Shown here in pieces: positions 36,241 through 48,460 of a DNA stretch of 64,000 nt. The stretch comes from Nymphaea colorata. Lineage: Eukaryota > Streptophyta > Magnoliopsida > Nymphaeales > Nymphaeaceae. The stretch spans positions 16,805,354-16,869,353 of the forward strand of contig NC_045142.1 of NCBI RefSeq assembly GCF_008831285.2, in the 5' to 3' direction. The first letter of the stretch is position 1; each line of letters begins with the position of its first letter. The translations under genes and the position numbers were made by a program. The notes under the pieces were generated by a model that had not been told where the DNA came from, ran no database searches, and saw only the letters and a program-made list of their open reading frames with translations.

Positions 36241-39200
36241 TTCTTTTGTTTTTGTTTTTTTGACTTAATCAACGACAAAGGAGTTTCCAAAGGAGATTGC
36301 CTCCAAAGAAAAGTGGTCTTTAACCACGGAATACCTTCTCCCTATTGAGCCTACCAACGAACCAGAGTCACTCTCTCAGTTCCTTGACACGAGAACTAAG
36401 AGCATGACAGTTTGTGATTAGAGTAACATGACAGTCTTTAGGAATCCTCTCTACAAGAACATAGTCCATAGTTCTGATCATGTTTGAGAAGAGAAACCTT
36501 TGTACCATAGTAAACCAGCCACTTTATAAACATTTGCAACACATGTAGTGACCACTTTCAGCCCCCACTCATCTTTACTCTCACAATGCCAAAAATGACT
36601 AAAAATTGTGGTTTGCAGCTAGATATTTATCGCCAGTTTTACATATTGTCCTCATTCTTGTTTATAGAATACCTCACAACATGAGTGTCAAACTTCCCTC
36701 TTAGAAATCTTAGCTAGCTTAACCACCTCTTTATGCACCACGTGATTTTTGAAACACCATAGCTTCCAGATTGTGATATTGAAGCAGGCAAGCCAACACC
36801 ATCCGAATTCTTTACATGAGAACCTCTTCCTCCACCATCTCCAGACAGAGAAAAAGTCTGATGTATGGAATTTATCAACTCCAAACCATGAATAGATGTC
36901 ATGCTAAATGTTCATAGCATTAGTATATGAGAAAAGAAAGTGAGATAGATCTTCACTAGCCCTCCACACAAATTAAACACAGAAACAATGGAAGACCTTA
37001 CATGTTGAAGTTTGGCATCAGCAGGTTGACATTAATAACTACAAACAAACACAAACCAGTTAGCTCTAGGTTACGCTTTTGCGTTCCACAATCTACTGTG
37101 CCTTGTAACTACCATTCCTTTAATTTTACATGGTTCCAAACTTGGCTCCTGAGCTTTGCAGGTTTACGATTTTCTTTAGAACAAAGAAAATCTGCACTTT
37201 GCATGAGCCTAAGTTGAAGGAAATCTCCAATGCATTGCACATGTCGCCATAGATTTAGCTTAATGTGGTGCTGTATTAGCGTTTACTTAACTGACTTCCG
37301 AAGGAAAGGTTCTGCTTCCCAAGCAGATCCAATGGAATCTGCTTGAGTAAAACATCCTCTGTAGAACTTATCAAGCTCTCCATTCATCACATTTCAAGTA
37401 ACAGATTTGGATCATGCCCAAGAGAAGAAATATTGGGAACCATTTCCACATACCAAGTACTTTTCCCACTCAAATATTTCTTCATGCATAATGAGTCCCA
37501 TATGCCCTGGTGAAAAATTAATGTACACCTTAGAAACAACCAATTAGCTTCATTGACCCCTTTAAGTTTTCTAATGCCGAGCCCACCTTCCTATTTAGGA
37601 AAAGCCAAGACATTCCAAGCAATTAAATGAGGCTTACCCCCCGCATCAGACTGTTCCTTTAAAAAGCTGCACATAATCCGTTCCATTTTCTTAATGACAC
37701 CAAGAGGCACTTGAACACCAACATCCAGCAAATACAAAGTGCTTCTAATACTGATTTGATCAAGTAGATCCTACTGCATAGGAAAGTAGCATGCTTTTTC
37801 ATAAACTAAGTTTACTCTGTATTTTTAAAAGAATAAGAAATGGGACTTAACAACGTTAGTTTTCTTTTATAAATACGCAGTGACCAACAGCAAGGTGATC
37901 CATAATCATTCTTGTTGAGTTGTCGCGGGTAAAAAATCTTTAAAAATGAGAAGTACATGCTGAAAGAATTGGATCCTCCTCATAAAACTCCCCATCATCT
38001 GTCTTCATGTGCAAGAGTCTACTTTTTTTGGACCTTTCTTGAACATAGCATGAAAACATTTGCTGTTATTACCCCCTTTTTTGTAGCCATGATACCCTTA
38101 CATTCTTTTTCTAGTACATTTCTTCATCTCAAAGAGCGTCCGCAAGAAAACATCTAATATGATTTTCATAAGTGGACCAGTTATGAGAGTCAATATCTTG
38201 GCTCTTATAAATTTCAATAAGATCCTTTCGAAGTACATTAATTCTGGTATCAACTTTCTTGGTTCTATACTTACTTCAATTACTTAGGCATGGTCGTACT
38301 CTATTCTGTTTTGCGAAAAGTTTAAGAACTGCGCATCCTCTACACTCCACTCTCCATGCTCTTGTAATAATGACCTTACAACTAGGTTGACACTCTCAAT
38401 AAAGGAACTATTTAAATCTTCATCTTCTCTTGCATGCGTTTTTAAAGATATTTAATTTACATGTAAAAGAGAAGTGTTGAGTGGTCTAAAGAACTTCTTG
38501 GTTCTTCCAAAAGCTGCCCACAATTTTTCAACTTTCTCAAAAATCTATCTAAGTTGCTTTGAACCAGTGCTGTCGGGATGCAGAGATTGGTTCAAGTGAA
38601 TGCTCTGTTTCTGTCCACAATCTCTCTTAGTCCAACATCTTGGATGAATCCATTGAATGCTAAACAAGCTTGTCTAGCAGGGGCAGGGCCATTTTTCAGA
38701 CTCCTTATAAGCTGAATTAAAATCTTTCATTATAATACTAACATTTGTTTATCGGCAATTATGATATTTAACATAACCAATTGGTCTTTGCGAATTCTAA
38801 AGTAAGGGTGAAGATACACACCTATTGTATCAAAGTTGAGATTGAAAGCTTTATGAATAAACAAACAATCCATCCAAAATTTATTAAATTTGCAACTAGT
38901 CAATCTAAAATCGGCCTGTCTCTAACTCTACACATTATGGCCCCATTAAGATTCATATCAGTATTAGATTAAAAAAAAACTCCTCGAAGTGATTGCAAAA
39001 GGATTTGAAGTTGTCTGCATTCAACATGATATCGAAACATGAAAATGATCCCAAGTTGATGAGATATCACCCAATTGTCAAAATCTTTCTACGTTGTTAG
39101 AGTAGCAAGGCCTCTAACATTCCAACTATAAACTTCATTTTATGGCAATTGGCAACTCCTCTTAGGCTGCTTTTCCTACAGGAGAGCATTCTCTTTGTTA

Positions 39201-40330
39201 TGGAAGTCCTCTGCTCCTTGGATATCCATGCCAGGATCATGTTGCACCAACTTCCTTTCTTTCAGGCCAGAACTTTATATAGCCTTAAAAAATGTTGTCC
39301 CACAACCCTTCTTCTTAAAATTGTTAACTACTTTGGAATGGAGATCTCTTTTTTGTTCAAATTAATATTCATAGGAGAGGAAGACCTTTTATCTTTTTGT
39401 TTTCAGTCCATTAGTACAGTCCTAGTGGAGTTCAAACAGCCAAATCCAGGAATAAATTCCTCCTCAACTTCTGTGGCTTTCTTCTTGGTCTCATGGCAGG
39501 ACTCAGCAATAGTTTTACCATGGTTAACCTTCAATGAAGATGATTCCATCACCATTTCATATGAGATAATCCCTTGAGACTCGTGACCCATAGATCATAG
39601 GTCTTCAATAGGAAGTACATCTTTTTCAAAAGGCACAAATTGATTTCATTTAATATTAGATAGCTTACATTGCTTAGCGCCTAGATTCCACCTTCTATTA
39701 GCAATAATGACTTGAGTCCATCCAGTTGAGGGTTTAGTATTCACTTTTCCCTCCCTCATACGAGTGAGACGATCTCCTGTGGGATGTAATGAATCCCCAC
39801 ATAAGGTATAGAAACAAATTTTTGTTTCATCTTCCACCATTTATTCAAAAACTTTATCACCATCAAGTATACAAATCAAACCCATAAGTGAAGCCATCAG
39901 CATCTACAAAAAAACTACCCAGAACCTTAACGACACCAGCTAACACCTTGCAGTTCCACATATAAAGAGGCAACTTCGGTAGACGAATCCCTAGAGGGGT
40001 TCTCGTGACAGCTTGAAGTCGAAGCGGCATTCCTGACTTCCACTCGCTAGAGACCAAAAACCTATCGTGAACATGCCATTTTTTTGGTTGCATAACTTCC
40101 TCTAAATATTCCTTTGAGGAAGCCTTGATCAAAAAGAGTCATTTTGAAAGGAGTGAAAATTGTTTTCACCTGATACAAATTGTGAAAAACTTCCACCCAA
40201 TCCAGACGAAATCTTGAGCTACCGCCTAATAGAATTGCAATAGCAGTCCATCTGAAAGGTCTGACCATTTGCTTCCCCTCAATTTCACACACTGGAAAAT
40301 CTGGTAATCCAAATGCCTCCTCTCACTCAT
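36241..40330 (-). mobile_element. L1-type LINE, copy 1 (degenerate)
   Basis: Read on the minus strand from 40330 down. ORF1 has a DUF4283-like domain (MVRPFRWTAIAILLGG; KLPLYMWNCKVLAGVVKVLG) and a decayed zinc knuckle (FYTLCGDSLHPTG). ORF2 starts near 39137 with an APE-type endonuclease (SWNVRGLATLTT), then a linker. About 1 kb of reverse transcriptase is missing at 37839/37840 relative to copy 2. The C-terminal RT part (IMCSFLKEQSDAGGKPHLIA; GGLGIRKLKGVNEANWLF, about 37520-37680) and a zf-RVT-like segment near 36740 follow. The T-rich run at 36241-36262 may be the remnant of the A-tail. Many stops; inactive. Confidence 0.85.
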
Positions 40331-40675
40331 TTTCGTCCACAACACCAGTGCTCTTTACCATCGACACCCAAAATCATCGCACTGATAGAACTGACTGGAA
40401 TCCTTGATCAATAGGTGACTTTTCACAAACATTTTCCTAACTCTAACCTAGGGTCCATGTTGTTCCCTTTCTCTGCTCCTTCACGTGATAACCACATCTT
40501 CTCCGTGACCAAGAACTGTTACATGTGGAACAATCCACACACTTCTCACTTTGACCATGTGCTTCTTTTCCCCACCTTTTGTATTTAAATCCACACCCTT
40601 AGTCACAACCTACCTCATGATCTCCTTTATAAATACAAGGAGTTTTTCTTTGTAGATCTATGATTAACAGTTGCC

Positions 40676-42240
40676 ATAGCCACCTTCCTCTCCGCCTTCA
40701 TGATCCTCCTCCTGTATCTTCTCCCAGTTGCACTATGAAACTTTCCTACCAACATCTTCACTAACACTATCAATGTTAACCAAAACTCCAGGCTTCTCGA
40801 TAGACCTCATTCACCAAGACTTGCCTCTCATCTCTATGATCCTTCATCCACTCCAGTTCGAAGCACTGAGCAGGGCAGCTCTACGCTTCAAGTTGTGCTC
40901 CCGATTGGATTCAGGTTATGTCAACACCAACAACACGACCATCCATGTGTATTCGCATGAAGCCTGATCAGATGAACTAATTCCAGTGCCTGAACGCTAA
41001 AATCTAGAAATATCTGGCAAATTCGAGATTTCAAGGAAAATCCCTGGTAACTTAGAAGTTTAGAACTATCTAGTTAAGGAGGACTATCTTGTTAACTTTT
41101 GAAATGTGTTGGGGTCCACTAAACAGGTGAAACTGCCGACAAAAGTTCACATCCTGCAATCAAACCTGGTTGAAATGCTTTGGAAAGCTTCCGCCTTTAT
41201 GACAAGAAAAAAATTTTAGAAAAGAAAGTTGGCCGTATGGCCAACTATTTCTTCTCAAATCCCACCATACAACCTATATACTTAAATCTATGAGAGAATA
41301 GGCTGGTAGGCAGTTGTTTGGAGTCATCGAAGCAGCAACTTCATGTACTATCAAAAGAAGACATTGATACATCTATATATAGAGAGTTTCTCATGCAGCT
41401 TTACATTAGCACATCACTAGAAGTCCAATCTTACTTGGTCATCATCAATACTGGTAGCAAACTCAAATGGACATTGTGTGTTCCTTACTACAACTTTACC
41501 TGCCAAATGAAGTCCACATTAAAGCCACTTCAGTCTTCCACATACCATAACCTGAGATGCACCACTGGCTTCTGGTCCGCTTGTGACGACAACCAACTTT
41601 GTAGCGTCAAGTCCTCATATGGTGATGGATCTGTTGTAGAAGGGTCCCTTGCTCTCGAAAGATTTTGGTTTGAGGTTGGCACTGATGGCACCATCAAGCT
41701 TCTGACAATCGCCTTTGGTTGTGTTCATAAAGAAAATAGTGTTGATTCCGAAAATCTTGTACATCCTAGTCTTGTTGGCCTCAGGCCAGGATCTCTTTCA
41801 CTTGTTAGTCACATCGGCTTCTTTATTAACCTTAAATATGCGTACGGTCTTCCTCTCCATAGCAAGAAAAATAATGTCATTGAGTAGTTCAAATTCTGTG
41901 AGGAGGTAGAGTTCTTCGGAACCAAAGAGGTTCAACAGACGCCAATGGAAGCAAATGCAGCTGAAGGCACTTTCTGTACACTCACACTAGATTACTTAAA
42001 TGTGGGGAACAACAGACTCAACATATAGTTTGGAGGTGCACAGATGGCAACGTGGTTGGGATATGCTGGATCAATCATGATAGACTCGGGTACCATGCTG
42101 ACTATCTTGCCAAAGATGTGTATGATCAAGTGGCAAACACGGTGGCTAATGTCACAAACCATAAACGCTTCTATCATCCTAACCAAGATTATTTGTGTTA
42201 TAATGTAGAGAATAATGGTGATCCGAAATATAATAAGTAA
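40676..42240 (+). pseudogene. Nepenthesin/CDR1-like aspartic protease pseudogene, copy 3 (diverged)
   Basis: The start codon equivalent is ATA at 40676 (the other copies have ATG). The signal peptide region is frameshifted and the prodomain reads GFSIDLIHQD (about 40791). An insertion or rearranged stretch covers about 40970-41310. An open frame 41318-41887 carries NTGSKLKWT, with Asn (41447-41449) for the first catalytic Asp, an intact YGDGS flap motif, FGCVHKE and PSLVGLRPGSLSL. The second active site is intact as DSGT (42083-42094), then a 1-base deletion. Homology ends near 42240 before the C-terminal block. It is more diverged than copies 1 and 2 but keeps features they lost. Confidence 0.88.
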
Positions 42241-42640
42241 AAGGGTTTATTATTTGTACATAATAAGTAAAAAATAAAAATAAATTTTTAGAAGGACAAA
42301 AAGGGTTTATGAAAAAGTAAAAAATCCCAAAATATACAGTTTTTTACAAAAAAAGTCAAAAATACCCCAACCCCTTTCTTTTTTTTTCCCCTTTGGTATA
42401 CATTTGTGTGTACAACCTTGTGCATGTAACTCGATATTAATATATTTTATTGTATCTTCTGGTGAAAGGTTTGGATCATTCCCAATGAAGTCTTCTTCCC
42501 TAATGCATGTTTTAATTTCCACCATTTGTTGCAAACCTTCTGAAGGGAGATTTTTAGCAATCGTGAAGGCTTTCTGGCTGTCGGATTGGTTCCTCACTTC
42601 TTCTATACTGCTTGTTCTCTATTTTCTTTTGTTTTTTCTT
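42241..42640. other. Spacer after protease copy 3
   Basis: 42280-42365 resembles 10251-10340. The remainder is unrecognised. A 117-codon frame beginning at 42404 runs into the CT repeat and is not supported. Confidence 0.4.
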
Positions 42641-42662
42641 TACTCTTTAGTTTCATTTAATA

Positions 42663-42665
<3 letters not shown>

Positions 42666-42719
<54 letters not shown>
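42666..42719. repeat. (CT)n microsatellite
   Basis: Uninterrupted CT dinucleotides, expanded relative to the homologous 26922-26942. Confidence 0.95.
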
Positions 42720-42721
<2 letters not shown>

Positions 42722-43094
42722 GTGTGTGCTTGTGAATGTATATATTTATCCATATAAGATGATAAAAAAACATACCACTTAGGCAAGGGACGGAAGCCTG
42801 GCCTATTAAATTTTTTTTCATAATTTAGCAGTATCTTCAAATATTTTGCATACATTAAGTTATTTCTTTTTATTTTATTAATATACCATAATAATGAAAA
42901 ATGGCTCTTATAACATTAAAATTTTAATAGTAGAAAAGAACACTTCTTTTTATAGAAGTAATTTGAACTTGAACTTTATTTAAATTAAATTAGTGTTTAT
43001 AGTGAACAAATTAGGAGATTCACATTTTGTTCAAAACACTTTTTAACACAAATATAAGAGTTCTGTTGGTTTTTGTTTGTGACCGAAGTAGTGC

Positions 43095-43150
<56 letters not shown>

Positions 43151-43652
43151 CAATGACATTGCTATCTCTTTTATAAGGACCGTGGTGTAGGTACTGTGAA
43201 TAGCATTAAAATATGGAAAGGGAAGTTGGTCGATCAAACCAAGGCATCTTTCGGATGTGGTTTCATTAGCATATCTGTCTTCTATATGCTTTTGTGGTGA
43301 TGCTGATCTGTGTTGAAGTCGATGACATATGTGAGAGACTTCCTACATAAAAAAAGACCAAAGGTTGTGGAAACTCGTTCTTCTGCTTGAAGAGTCATAT
43401 TTAGCACTTGTTGAATCATAATAAAAAGACGGTCAATTGCATCTGACGTAACAGATTTCGATTTTTCTTGTTGTCATGGTATTGATAATTCATGTTCGTC
43501 CATAGCCACCATATTGCCATGGGAACAGAATCATCCAACTTCACATAAATATTTTGATTCGAGCCTTTTTATTCCACCGCCACGTCTGCGTCTCTGCCAC
43601 CAAGTCTGGAACTGCAATATCAATGATGATAGAACTGTCATATCATGTAAAC

Positions 43653-43655
43653 TAA
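43653..43655. other. Target site duplication, left TAA
   Basis: TAA directly before the element; pairs with 46978-46980. The unoccupied site near 168-170 has one TAA. Confidence 0.8.
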
Positions 43656-46600
43656 GAGGTTGTTTGATGACCACAGGACATGCAGAACAAGACACGCCTG
43701 TCCTGTTCAGTTGATTTTTTCATCAAACGTTGGACAAAGGACAGATTGGGCAGGACGGACGACTGGACAATGGTATAAACAATTTTTTTTTCTCGTTCTA
43801 TTCCGAGCAACCCTCGGAACAGACAGGACAGAACTTCATCTCCCGTCCCTGACGACCCCGACCCCTCCCGCTCCCGATGACCCCGACCCCAACCCCGAGC
43901 CCTCGATGCCATCTCCTTCTCCTCCACCTCCGCCCCCATCTCCCCTGCCTTTCTTCTCTTCTCTGCCCCCGACCTGACTTTCTCCTCCATCTCCGCCCTC
44001 GTCTACGCCCCCGAGCTGCCCTATTCCTGTTTCTCTCCTTCTCCTCCGTCGCCCGAGCTGCCCTATCCCCCGTTGCTTTTTTGCTTCTTCCTCTGATGAA
44101 CGAAGTCATTAAGGGAGTTATTTGCCCCCATTGGTCTTTGTCGTTCATCGACCTCTTCAGTTGGAAGAAGGAAGAAGGAGATAAAGGCATGGAGCATTCT
44201 GCTTTCGAGTGATTGAAGATTTCAGCGATGACAGTGAAGTGAGTAATCCTCTCTTCTTGATTTTTGCTTTCCAAATAATCTGAAAGTCTAAAAGCTACTG
44301 CCTCATTTCAAGTCACCCTTTTGTCAATTGCATTTTTCTCGTTGCTATGGCCTCTGGATTTGCGTTGTTGTTGTCAAAAGGGGAAAAAAACAGGTGAAAA
44401 CATGCACAGGACAGCCATATCGTGATTAATAGTCATTGTCATCTCCTAGACTTTGACGGGAGCCAACTACCAGAGCAGGAACATTTGTTTGCCTGTTTTA
44501 AGCTATTTCCTCCTTTCCAATTTCTGCTTTTGCTGTTTGTAAAACTTTACAGCAAGATGCCGACAGAGCTTAAGCAAGGCAATATGATTGAATTTTTTGA
44601 TGATGAACTGCTTTTGGGGCTTGTCACTCCTCAGGTTTCAACAGTTAATGAAATGGTTTCTGCTCCTAATTCCTGAATCAACTGTGTATAGTCTCTTTAT
44701 GATAGGCAGGGATGCTGGATCTACTCTACTTTTAGTGTATTTGATCTCAAGAAAATTTATTTTTGTTATTCTTGACAGTGATTGGCCCAAATTGTTACTT
44801 TGATTTTGCTTCTCTGATGGGTTGTTACGGGGGCTTCTTTAACAAGCTTGGTATTTCAGGTTCTGATAAGCCAATGTGAACAGGGCAGTTAATACAAGAT
44901 GAGATACCAAATGAGGACAGAAAAGTGCAGCGTATTTGAGTTTTTAGGAGATGTCTTCTGTTTATTGACTGTTATACGTGTTTTTTTGCTGTTTTCTTTA
45001 ATATGGTGGCATTAAACCATCTTTGTTTATGTTGAAAGTTCGGACGAAATTGTTATATATCACTATATTTTTTCTTACACGTAAAACAAAAATCTCAAAC
45101 CTTGTCACAGTCAATTGACCCTGTACTTTATGCTGTTGGACAGAGAACAGCTGGAGAAATCTGGTGAAATATAAACATTCAACTGGCTCAGGGATGAACT
45201 TATTTAGCAGTGCTGCTGATGCTAATTTGTTTACTTAAACTATTGTAATCTCTTAACCTATGTATGATTCATTATATGGTAAACTAATTATCTGGATTCT
45301 GGACTAGACTGAAGCTAAGTGTTAGTGTTATATCCCCACTGTTTCTTGTCTTAAAATAGCAGCCACTACAGTTCTTGCTGCTTCTCTTGTCTTCCCTGCG
45401 TTCTACCTCATGCCATCCAGTCCAATGGCATGGCATGGTTTGAAATATCACGTTAAGCCACTGCACCATTTGGGCTTCAATTTTTCCTGCAAATTCTTTG
45501 ATACAGTAGTTGTTTAGGTTAAGCAGGGAAGGCTGAAAAGAAATAAATAAGTTAAATCATATTGTTGACTGTATCTGCTGTCCAAGTGTCCCATATTTTT
45601 CAACATATCGTCTGTGTGGATAAGCATGCTAAGAAAAATGTTTGTCTGTTGTTATAGCTGAAGCATGATGCAGATTATTATGCATCCTGTGGGTGTGGTT
45701 GCATGCTCAGGACTGTTCAAGAGAACCTGTAATAAAATTTCACCTCTATTACTTGGCTTTTGATGTGGACCACGAAATTGTGCACTTTGGCCATCATAAT
45801 ATATAGTTGGTGTGTACTAGACAAGCCTTCTCCCTCCAAAAATGACCATCTTTTCTGTCCATCATTTATAGAAAGAGTATTTTATCTTCTAACTAAGATG
45901 TTAATTATAATTTGTGTGATGACCGAAAGGCCATTTGATCTAGCTAGCAATCAAAGGTGACAAAACTTGCGATGGGGTGATTTAGCTGGAGTTCTCTGTT
46001 GGATTGTTGGTTCTAACTTTTTGTTTGTTTAATTTTCCAGAGTTCTCTGTTGGATTGTTGGTTCTGACTCTTGGTGTGCTTAATTTTTTCTAAGGTTCTT
46101 TGTTAAACGCCAGCTCTTTTTATATCTTGCTCCTATTAGTGATTCTCTGATGTTCCTAGTAAGTGTGAGACTGAGATTGGTTTTCTTTTCTTTGTCTTGC
46201 AGAGTCGAGAGGAGTTGGAGTTTTCTCCAGTTGCTCGATGGAGGCAGGTGATTGAACAGGAAAAAAGAAAAGGAATTGGTGGGTGTATTATACATGTACA
46301 AGTATGAGGTCTCCACGATGAAATAGAAGAGCCAGATGCAAAAGACATTGTAATTTTAAGATATTTTTTGGCTTTCTTTCTTGAAATTGCACAAGCATTA
46401 TGTGAAGGCTAAGAATCCATGAGCGGTTTTTGTTTAGAGTTTTGTAAATGTATGTTTCTTGTTTGAAAATATGCTATTGGGAGGTTTTTTTGTGAGCATG
46501 TATTGAAATTTGAGTGTCTTTGTCCATTTTCTGAAGTTGGAAATAACTCACGTTTGAGCTAGCGTTATGTCCATTATATGATATAACATGTTCAAAAAAT

Positions 46601-46977
46601 AAGATATCATGTAGAGAACAAAACAAATATAATAGCCAAAATTGATTAGATAATATACAAACACCGGATAGAATAGATAGTTCAAGCATAATATTAACAA
46701 ACACTAGACAACGTAGACAAAATTAACCATAGAAGACATAAACATTGAATAGAACAGATGGATCAGACAAGACAGAAGCAAACGTCAGATAGGACGAACA
46801 GAGCAGACAGAACAGACACACACAAAACAAACGCCGGACAAGAAGAATGCAATGTTCTGTTCTTAAAATCATCAAACACTGGACAAGGCACATCATTGTC
46901 CATGAGGACAGGACAGTAGTGTAATGGACAGGACGTCCTCTCTGTCCTGTCTCAATGGACAACAATCAAATGACCCC
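43656..46977. mobile_element. PIF/Harbinger-like DNA transposon, probably non-autonomous
   Basis: The element is bounded by a TAA direct repeat (43653-43655 and 46978-46980). The paralogous sequence near 165-172 reads 'aactaatgg' with a single TAA, so the insertion is exact at 3322 bases. The left end GAGGTTGTTTGATGA and the inverted right end GGGGTCATTTGATTG match at most positions. A 3-base TAA target and such termini fit PIF/Harbinger; CACTA ends are absent. Subterminal regions are crowded with 'ggacag/gacagg' motifs on both sides. I found no transposase domain. A ~50-base segment 'gagttctctgttggattgttggttct' is tandemly repeated near 45989 and 46041. Confidence 0.82.
44100..46320 (+). other. 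Exon-like cargo inside the Harbinger-like element
   Basis: Plus-strand open pieces include a segment ending near 44210 (CPHWSLSFIDLFSWKKEEGD), one at 44548-44676 (MPTELKQGNMIEFFDDELLL) and, after 'gtcttgcag' at about 46200, SREELEFSPVARWRQVIEQE to a stop near 46305. The proline-rich frame 43877-44212 comes from a C-rich tract and is probably not coding. I recognise no domain. These may be captured host-gene pieces or a decayed transposon gene. Confidence 0.3.
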
Positions 46978-46980
46978 TAA
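46978..46980. other. Target site duplication, right TAA
   Basis: TAA directly after the element, followed by 'tggtgcctattcaacaggg', as in the unoccupied copy. Confidence 0.8.
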
Positions 46981-48175
46981 TGGTGCCTATTCAACAGGGT
47001 GGTTCCTCTCTTTTTTGACTTGTCTACCACCGAAAGTGAAAATGTGGTGGAAGAAAGAAATAAAGAAACAACTCCATGCCATTTGAGTTCTCTTGCATGT
47101 ATAGAGATAGAGAGAGAGAGAGAGGGACAGAGAAAGAGATAGGTATTACATGTTTTATTCTTATTTTAAATAGTAGTCCACACTGGCGAGTGGGAGACAG
47201 AGATGAGCTTATGGGCGCCCCCAAGTAATTTTATAGGAAATAAGTAGTTTTATAGGAAATGAAACATGAATTAAACAATGCACCAACCTGTTAAGCCCAA
47301 AGAAAAAACACAAAAAAATACAAATGGCCTCATAGATGGCTCATTTTTTGAAATTGTTGGGTTCTACAAAAGGGTAGATTGATATGGTAGAAACTTTTGG
47401 TAAAATGGATTTAGGTTAAGGATTCACGACTTACCCATTGAGTGACTTTGGCACTAGATATTTCCAAAATGAGTACTACCATGTCCAGATTCAATAGATA
47501 TGTTGTTATTCCAGGCTTCCTTCTCCTTTTAAGGGAAGGTCTATGGTAAAGAAAATCCAATGTCTTTTCGGTCCGCTTTTTGAAATTGTAAACAAAAACA
47601 AGACCTAGAAACAAAATGTTTTTTCTTTCTTTGTCCATCCTTTCCTCACTTTTCTCCTTTCCCTTTCCATTCTAGCCATCATCCAAAGCATTTGGATGAT
47701 GAATTTTTGCAAACCAAACATATTTTTCAAAAATGTGAACTAGTATGTGGGCCTCTTTAAAGTAATTTTTTTGCGGGAAGGAGGCCACAAGGGTTCTACC
47801 CATCTGATGGAGGTGACTCATAAAAATCAGTGCCGCCTTTAAAAGGTGACCATAAGTCCCATTACACCTGTTGAGAGCAGCTAGCTGGAGTAGAGAGGTA
47901 TAGGTTAAGTGTCGCTACACTGATGCATAATTTATTTTGTACGTCAATATGGTTAATGATTAAAATAACTTAAATTCACATTAAAAAAATTATAAAAACA
48001 AAATTCAAAATAGAAAAAAGTAAAAAGACTAAGGAGAATATTTTTAATAAATTACCAAAACATTCTTCTCTCCTCTGATGGACACATAACTTTCTATTGT
48101 TAAGTATTGGTAATTACATAAATTTTAAAACCTTTTTATTTTTATATTAATATTTTTGAAGAAATTTTCTCATTC
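46981..48175. repeat. Repeat A, copy 3, right of the inserted transposon
   Basis: Collinear with 171-1360, including the (GA)n tract and 'aggtgactcataaaaatcag'. A ~14-base duplication 'gtagttttataggaaat' is present near 47228-47260. No gene. Confidence 0.85.
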
Positions 48176-48460
48176 TTTTGTGTCTATGTATATGTATGTA
48201 TTGTGCTTTTGTGTCTATGTATATGTATGTATTGTGCTTTTGTGTACTGGATGCTCCAATTTTTTAAACCATTAAAAATTATTCTTTAAATGCATTGTTA
48301 ATTGTTGCTAAAAACACTAGGAACTGTTGCTATGTACATGTCGTAAACTATTGCTAGTCCTCATTTTTTATAGGCACCCAATATAATGCATTGAGCGTGT
48401 AAATAAATGCATTGCTTAATAAAATGCACTATGTGATCTGCTGTGAGAGGTTGGAGGATT
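48176..48460. repeat. Short tandem duplication and repeat shared with 56160-56490
   Basis: A ~32-base unit ('gtgtctatgtatatgtatgt...') occurs twice at 48178-48240. The following 220 bases match 56195-56490 ('gatgctccaattttttaaacc', 'acccaatataatgcattgagc'). No coding. Confidence 0.7.

Larger units (their letters stand above)
42640..43655. repeat. Repeat A, copy 3, left of the inserted transposon
   Basis: Collinear with 26880-28110 and, at its end, with 1-170. It contains (CT)n at 42666-42719 and (TA)n at 43101-43142. It is interrupted immediately after 'aactaa' by the element at 43656. Confidence 0.8.

Noticed and set aside
39149-39577. 142-codon plus-strand frame
   Set aside because: It is antisense to the LINE, whose minus-strand endonuclease and ORF1 segments are the recognisable coding content.
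42404-42757. 117-codon frame ending in a Ser-Leu run
   Set aside because: Its second half is the (CT)n microsatellite; the homologous 26785-26979 frame is equally artefactual.
43652-44274. Proline/arginine-rich open frames on both strands at the left end of the Harbinger-like element
   Set aside because: They arise from a C-rich simple-sequence tract that is open in several frames at once. There is no domain and no start context.
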